This document shows, one piece after another, positions 61,630-64,000 of a stretch of DNA of 64,000 bases; the stretch's first letter is position 1; each line of letters starts with the position of its first letter. Source of the DNA: an uncultured Eubacteriales bacterium (lineage in GTDB: Bacteria; Bacillota; Clostridia; Oscillospirales; Acutalibacteraceae); NCBI GenBank assembly GCA_934446475.1, contig CAKSEH010000001.1, positions 62,001 through 126,000 on the forward strand, read 5' to 3'. Below the pieces are notes generated by a model. It made no database searches and was not told the origin of the DNA. It was given only the letters and a program-made list of their open reading frames with translations. The translations under genes were made by a program, and so were the position numbers.

Positions 61630-64000
61630 TTATTTACCGTCTGCTACTATGGGGTCCTCTGCCGTTGCGGTTTTTGTCCACACGGTATCTATCCCCGCCT
61701 CGACAGTATTGTTTCTTAAAATCGTACCCGACTGATGCTTAAACAGATAGATATTCTGGTTTTTGCATTTATAGAATACATTGTTTTCTATTACCGAACC
61801 CCACACCCATTTGCCGGGCCAGGTAAGGGTCTCATCAACATCGTGGTAAAATCTGTCTCTTGTACCTACCGTTATGCCGAAGCCGCCGAGGTCTTTTCTG
61901 CGTTCAATTTCATAATCCACAATGGTGGCTATATCATTGTTTCTTATATTCATAAGGAATACCATTCTCGGAGGAACTTTGGTCGATGTCGCTTTAGGCG
62001 TTCCCGAAAGGTTGAATCTTATACCCTCGGCGCAATGCTGGATTTTGTTATTCGATATAATGGTCTGATAAATGCCGTTTGTGGTAAGAGTTCCCTTGTT
62101 CGGGTCGGTATTATCGCCCTGATAATGGGTCGTTATGCTCATTCCGGTACACATATCCTTGAAAGTGTTTTCACTTATATACATATTATGTATTCCGCCG
62201 TATGCCTGAACTCCCGTTGTTGCTCCGGGGTTTTTTGCAAAGTTCTTGTAACCGGTTATTGAATTTTTATATATAGCTATATTTTCAAAGCAGCGTTCAA
62301 AAGTAAGCCTGCTGGTTGAATCGGGAATAATATCCCAATTTTTGTCGACAGTTACGGTAGTTCCTTTAAAGGATTCTATATGGCGGTACTGAGTAAGACC
62401 TTTACCGTCAATAACGGTAACAATATCGCCCTTTTTAAGCTGAACCGTAAAGTCAGCCGGCATATTAAGAGTATTCTTACCTGCACTCTGAGGCATACCG
62501 TCATAAAGCACGCTCATATTTTCAAGCATTATCTGTTCACCGGCATTATCATCGGGAAGACCTGCGGTTTCTACGGTATTGTTTCCGAAATAAAGGTCTT
62601 TGCCCTGCCCCTGAAGCGCAAACGATCTGCCGACGGTATAATCGCCTTTATCGAGTATTCCTAAATTATCTATCAAAACATCTCCCGACGCTATGTAGTT
62701 ATCACTTGCGTCAAATTCTGCCGAATCCCATATAAGGAAGGTGTTTTGGTCATAATACGGACCTACATAGAAAGTTCCGTAAATTTTATTGTTTGAAACC
62801 TTTATTTTTTTGCAGCTTGAAGCGAACATAAGCGTTGTGGAAAGGAAATCGTTATTCTCGATCTTAACACCTGCAGCTCCCGTTAAATAAATCAGCGCTA
62901 TTTTTGATTTTGCCGTTGCCGATGTTCCCTGTTCAAAGCGGCATTCGTGGATGTACAAATTATATGTATCCGAGGACTGACTGTCGCCCTTATATCTTAT
63001 AAAGCTTGCCTTAAGCTCGCCGGTCGCCTTAACATCATAAAATCCGAGTCCAGTAAACTCAACAGGGCCGGATTGAATATAAAACATCGAATCTTTAGTA
63101 TCTGCGCCCATTTTAAGAACGGTTTTATTTGCGTCTGCGCCTTTTATTCTGAGATTTGGAAAGAGTGTTACGGTTCTATTTATTATATAAGTTCCTTCGG
63201 GGAAATATATAGTGTCGCCGTCGTTTGCGGCATTTATCGCAGCCTCAACGGCAGCGCTGCAGTCCGATTCGGAATCGGGTTTAGCGCCGTACTCGGTAAC
63301 ATCCACGGTCTTGCCGCCCGAAAGGTTCACAGAGCCCTTGCCTTTAGCTTTAAATATTACTTTTTCGTCAGAATATGCAAAGCAACCGTCTCCGCCGTGA
63401 CCGTTATGAACGGCGACCTCGTATTCCTTTCCGCTTTCAAGACATTCGGGAACCGTAACGGTTATTTTGTGCGGATCGGCGTAAACTGCCTGCGCTTTGA
63501 CATAACCTTTATCGTTTTTAAAGTAAACATTGGTCTTTTCTTTATCCTGGGCATTTGCGGAGGTAAGATTTTCACCGTATATGTCAAAAGTTTCTCCGGC
63601 AACTATTTCTCTTAAGCCTATCCACCATATATCGGGAGCGTTTATAAGGACCTTATTGCTTTTCTTTGAATTCTTTTCTACATAGATCCCGTAAACTCCG
63701 TATTTATAAGACTTAGGAATTATAATCGCTATTTCGTTATCGTCTACAGAAACGATTTCGCAGCTTTCGGTTTTGCCTTTTCCCTTTTCGGACTGCGAAT
63801 AAATATATGCCTTTATATCTCCCGAGAGCCCTTCGCCCGTAATGGTTATGCTCTCACCGGGAGAAGCCTGTTTTGTAACACCGGCTATAACGGGTGCTCC
63901 GCTTTCTGCGTCGGCGGTTTTAAATTCAAAAGTGTCGCCGGGAGCTGTAAGCTTGCCGGAAATAAATTTTACCGCACCGTTGTTACCGCTTGTTTCAGAG
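61630..64000 (-). CDS. beta-helix protein with IPT-like domains, N terminus beyond window
   Basis: The frame is open from position 64000 to its stop, so at least 790 aa; an internal GTG at 63330 is not the start. The visible N part has IPT-like repeats (VIAGVTKQASPGESITITG, EIVAGETFDIYGENLTSAN). The right-handed beta helix follows (VTEYGAKPDSESDCSAAVEA, the classical pectate-lyase-superfamily opening). It shares design and several strands with the 785-aa protein (VDKNWDIIPDSTSRLTF against LDKPWDVLPDKTSYFSL). Its export signal, if any, would lie outside the window. Confidence 0.85.
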   Translation of the reverse strand, partial: SETSGNNGAVKFISGKLTAPGDTFEFKTADAESGAPVIAGVTKQASPGESITITGEGLSGDIKAYIYSQSEKGKGKTESCEIVSVDDNEIAIIIPKSYKYGVYGIYVEKNSKKSNKVLINAPDIWWIGLREIVAGETFDIYGENLTSANAQDKEKTNVYFKNDKGYVKAQAVYADPHKITVTVPECLESGKEYEVAVHNGHGGDGCFAYSDEKVIFKAKGKGSVNLSGGKTVDVTEYGAKPDSESDCSAAVEAAINAANDGDTIYFPEGTYIINRTVTLFPNLRIKGADANKTVLKMGADTKDSMFYIQSGPVEFTGLGFYDVKATGELKASFIRYKGDSQSSDTYNLYIHECRFEQGTSATAKSKIALIYLTGAAGVKIENNDFLSTTLMFASSCKKIKVSNNKIYGTFYVGPYYDQNTFLIWDSAEFDASDNYIASGDVLIDNLGILDKGDYTVGRSFALQGQGKDLYFGNNTVETAGLPDDNAGEQIMLENMSVLYDGMPQSAGKNTLNMPADFTVQLKKGDIVTVIDGKGLTQYRHIESFKGTTVTVDKNWDIIPDSTSRLTFERCFENIAIYKNSITGYKNFAKNPGATTGVQAYGGIHNMYISENTFKDMCTGMSITTHYQGDNTDPNKGTLTTNGIYQTIISNNKIQHCAEGIRFNLSGTPKATSTKVPPRMVFLMNIRNNDIATIVDYEIERRKDLGGFGITVGTRDRFYHDVDETLTWPGKWVWGSVIENNVFYKCKNQNIYLFKHQSGTILRNNTVEAGIDTVWTKTATAEDPIVADGK

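Overview
The window looks like chromosome from a strictly anaerobic, probably spore-forming member of the Clostridia (Oscillospirales/Ruminococcaceae-like is my best guess). The evidence is moderate GC, strong Shine-Dalgarno sites, a six-gene Rnf complex, a single-chain pyruvate:ferredoxin oxidoreductase, a spore-cortex amidase (CwlD), a GH94 sugar phosphorylase, and a Gram-positive surface-protein style with lipoproteins and an SPKTG sorting motif. No phage, integrase or transposase gene is visible. Almost everything from 1 to 37 kb is on the minus strand. The plus-strand genes are an orphan solute-binding lipoprotein, the rnf operon and an MscS channel.

1-9.3 kb: a housekeeping run (relA truncated by the window edge, recJ, alkD-like, endonuclease IV-like, yqeG; then rpsU; then apt-like, HIT and alaS). 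9.6-16.8 kb: nitrogen and amino-acid metabolism (gltB-gltD, ilvE). Both transcription units have a strong promoter followed by a terminator-like hairpin in the leader. 17-23.5 kb: a complete phosphate operon, pstSCAB-phoU-phoP-phoR, preceded by an 11-bp-period Pho box. 23.6-31.1 kb: orphan sugar-type binding protein, PFOR and GH94 phosphorylase. 31.2-31.5 kb: a 270-bp MITE-like element. 31.6-37.3 kb: an FtsX-type ABC transporter with a palindromic operator, and a znuABC-zur cluster with a perfect palindrome at the zur promoter. 37.4-42.3 kb: rnfCDGEAB. 42.4-44.5 kb: radA and cwlD.

44.8-51.2 kb is the most distinctive accessory locus: a GLUG-repeat cell-wall protein, a DUF4430 lipoprotein, an EcfT permease, and one 886-residue polypeptide fusing two ECF ATPases to a membrane S-component-like domain. 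I read it as a complete vitamin-uptake system with its own surface capture proteins, corrinoids being the best guess. Directly upstream is a strong promoter driving a compact structured RNA of about 225 nt with a tRNA-like T-arm and its own terminator.

51.5-54.1 kb holds mscS, mnmA and an HD hydrolase. 54.1-64 kb is a surface/carbohydrate locus: an SGNH hydrolase, two membrane-anchored proteins built from a shared jelly-roll-like module (five tandem copies in one, one copy in the other), and two paralogous IPT-plus-beta-helix proteins, one of which lacks a signal peptide and one of which runs off the window.

Physiologically the window fits together as follows. PFOR makes reduced ferredoxin, Rnf turns ferredoxin oxidation into an ion gradient, and phosphate, zinc and vitamin importers feed the cell. 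The GH94 enzyme, solute-binding protein and beta-helix cluster point to a saccharolytic life on plant or host glycans. All functions are read from sequence motifs by eye; no database search was run.
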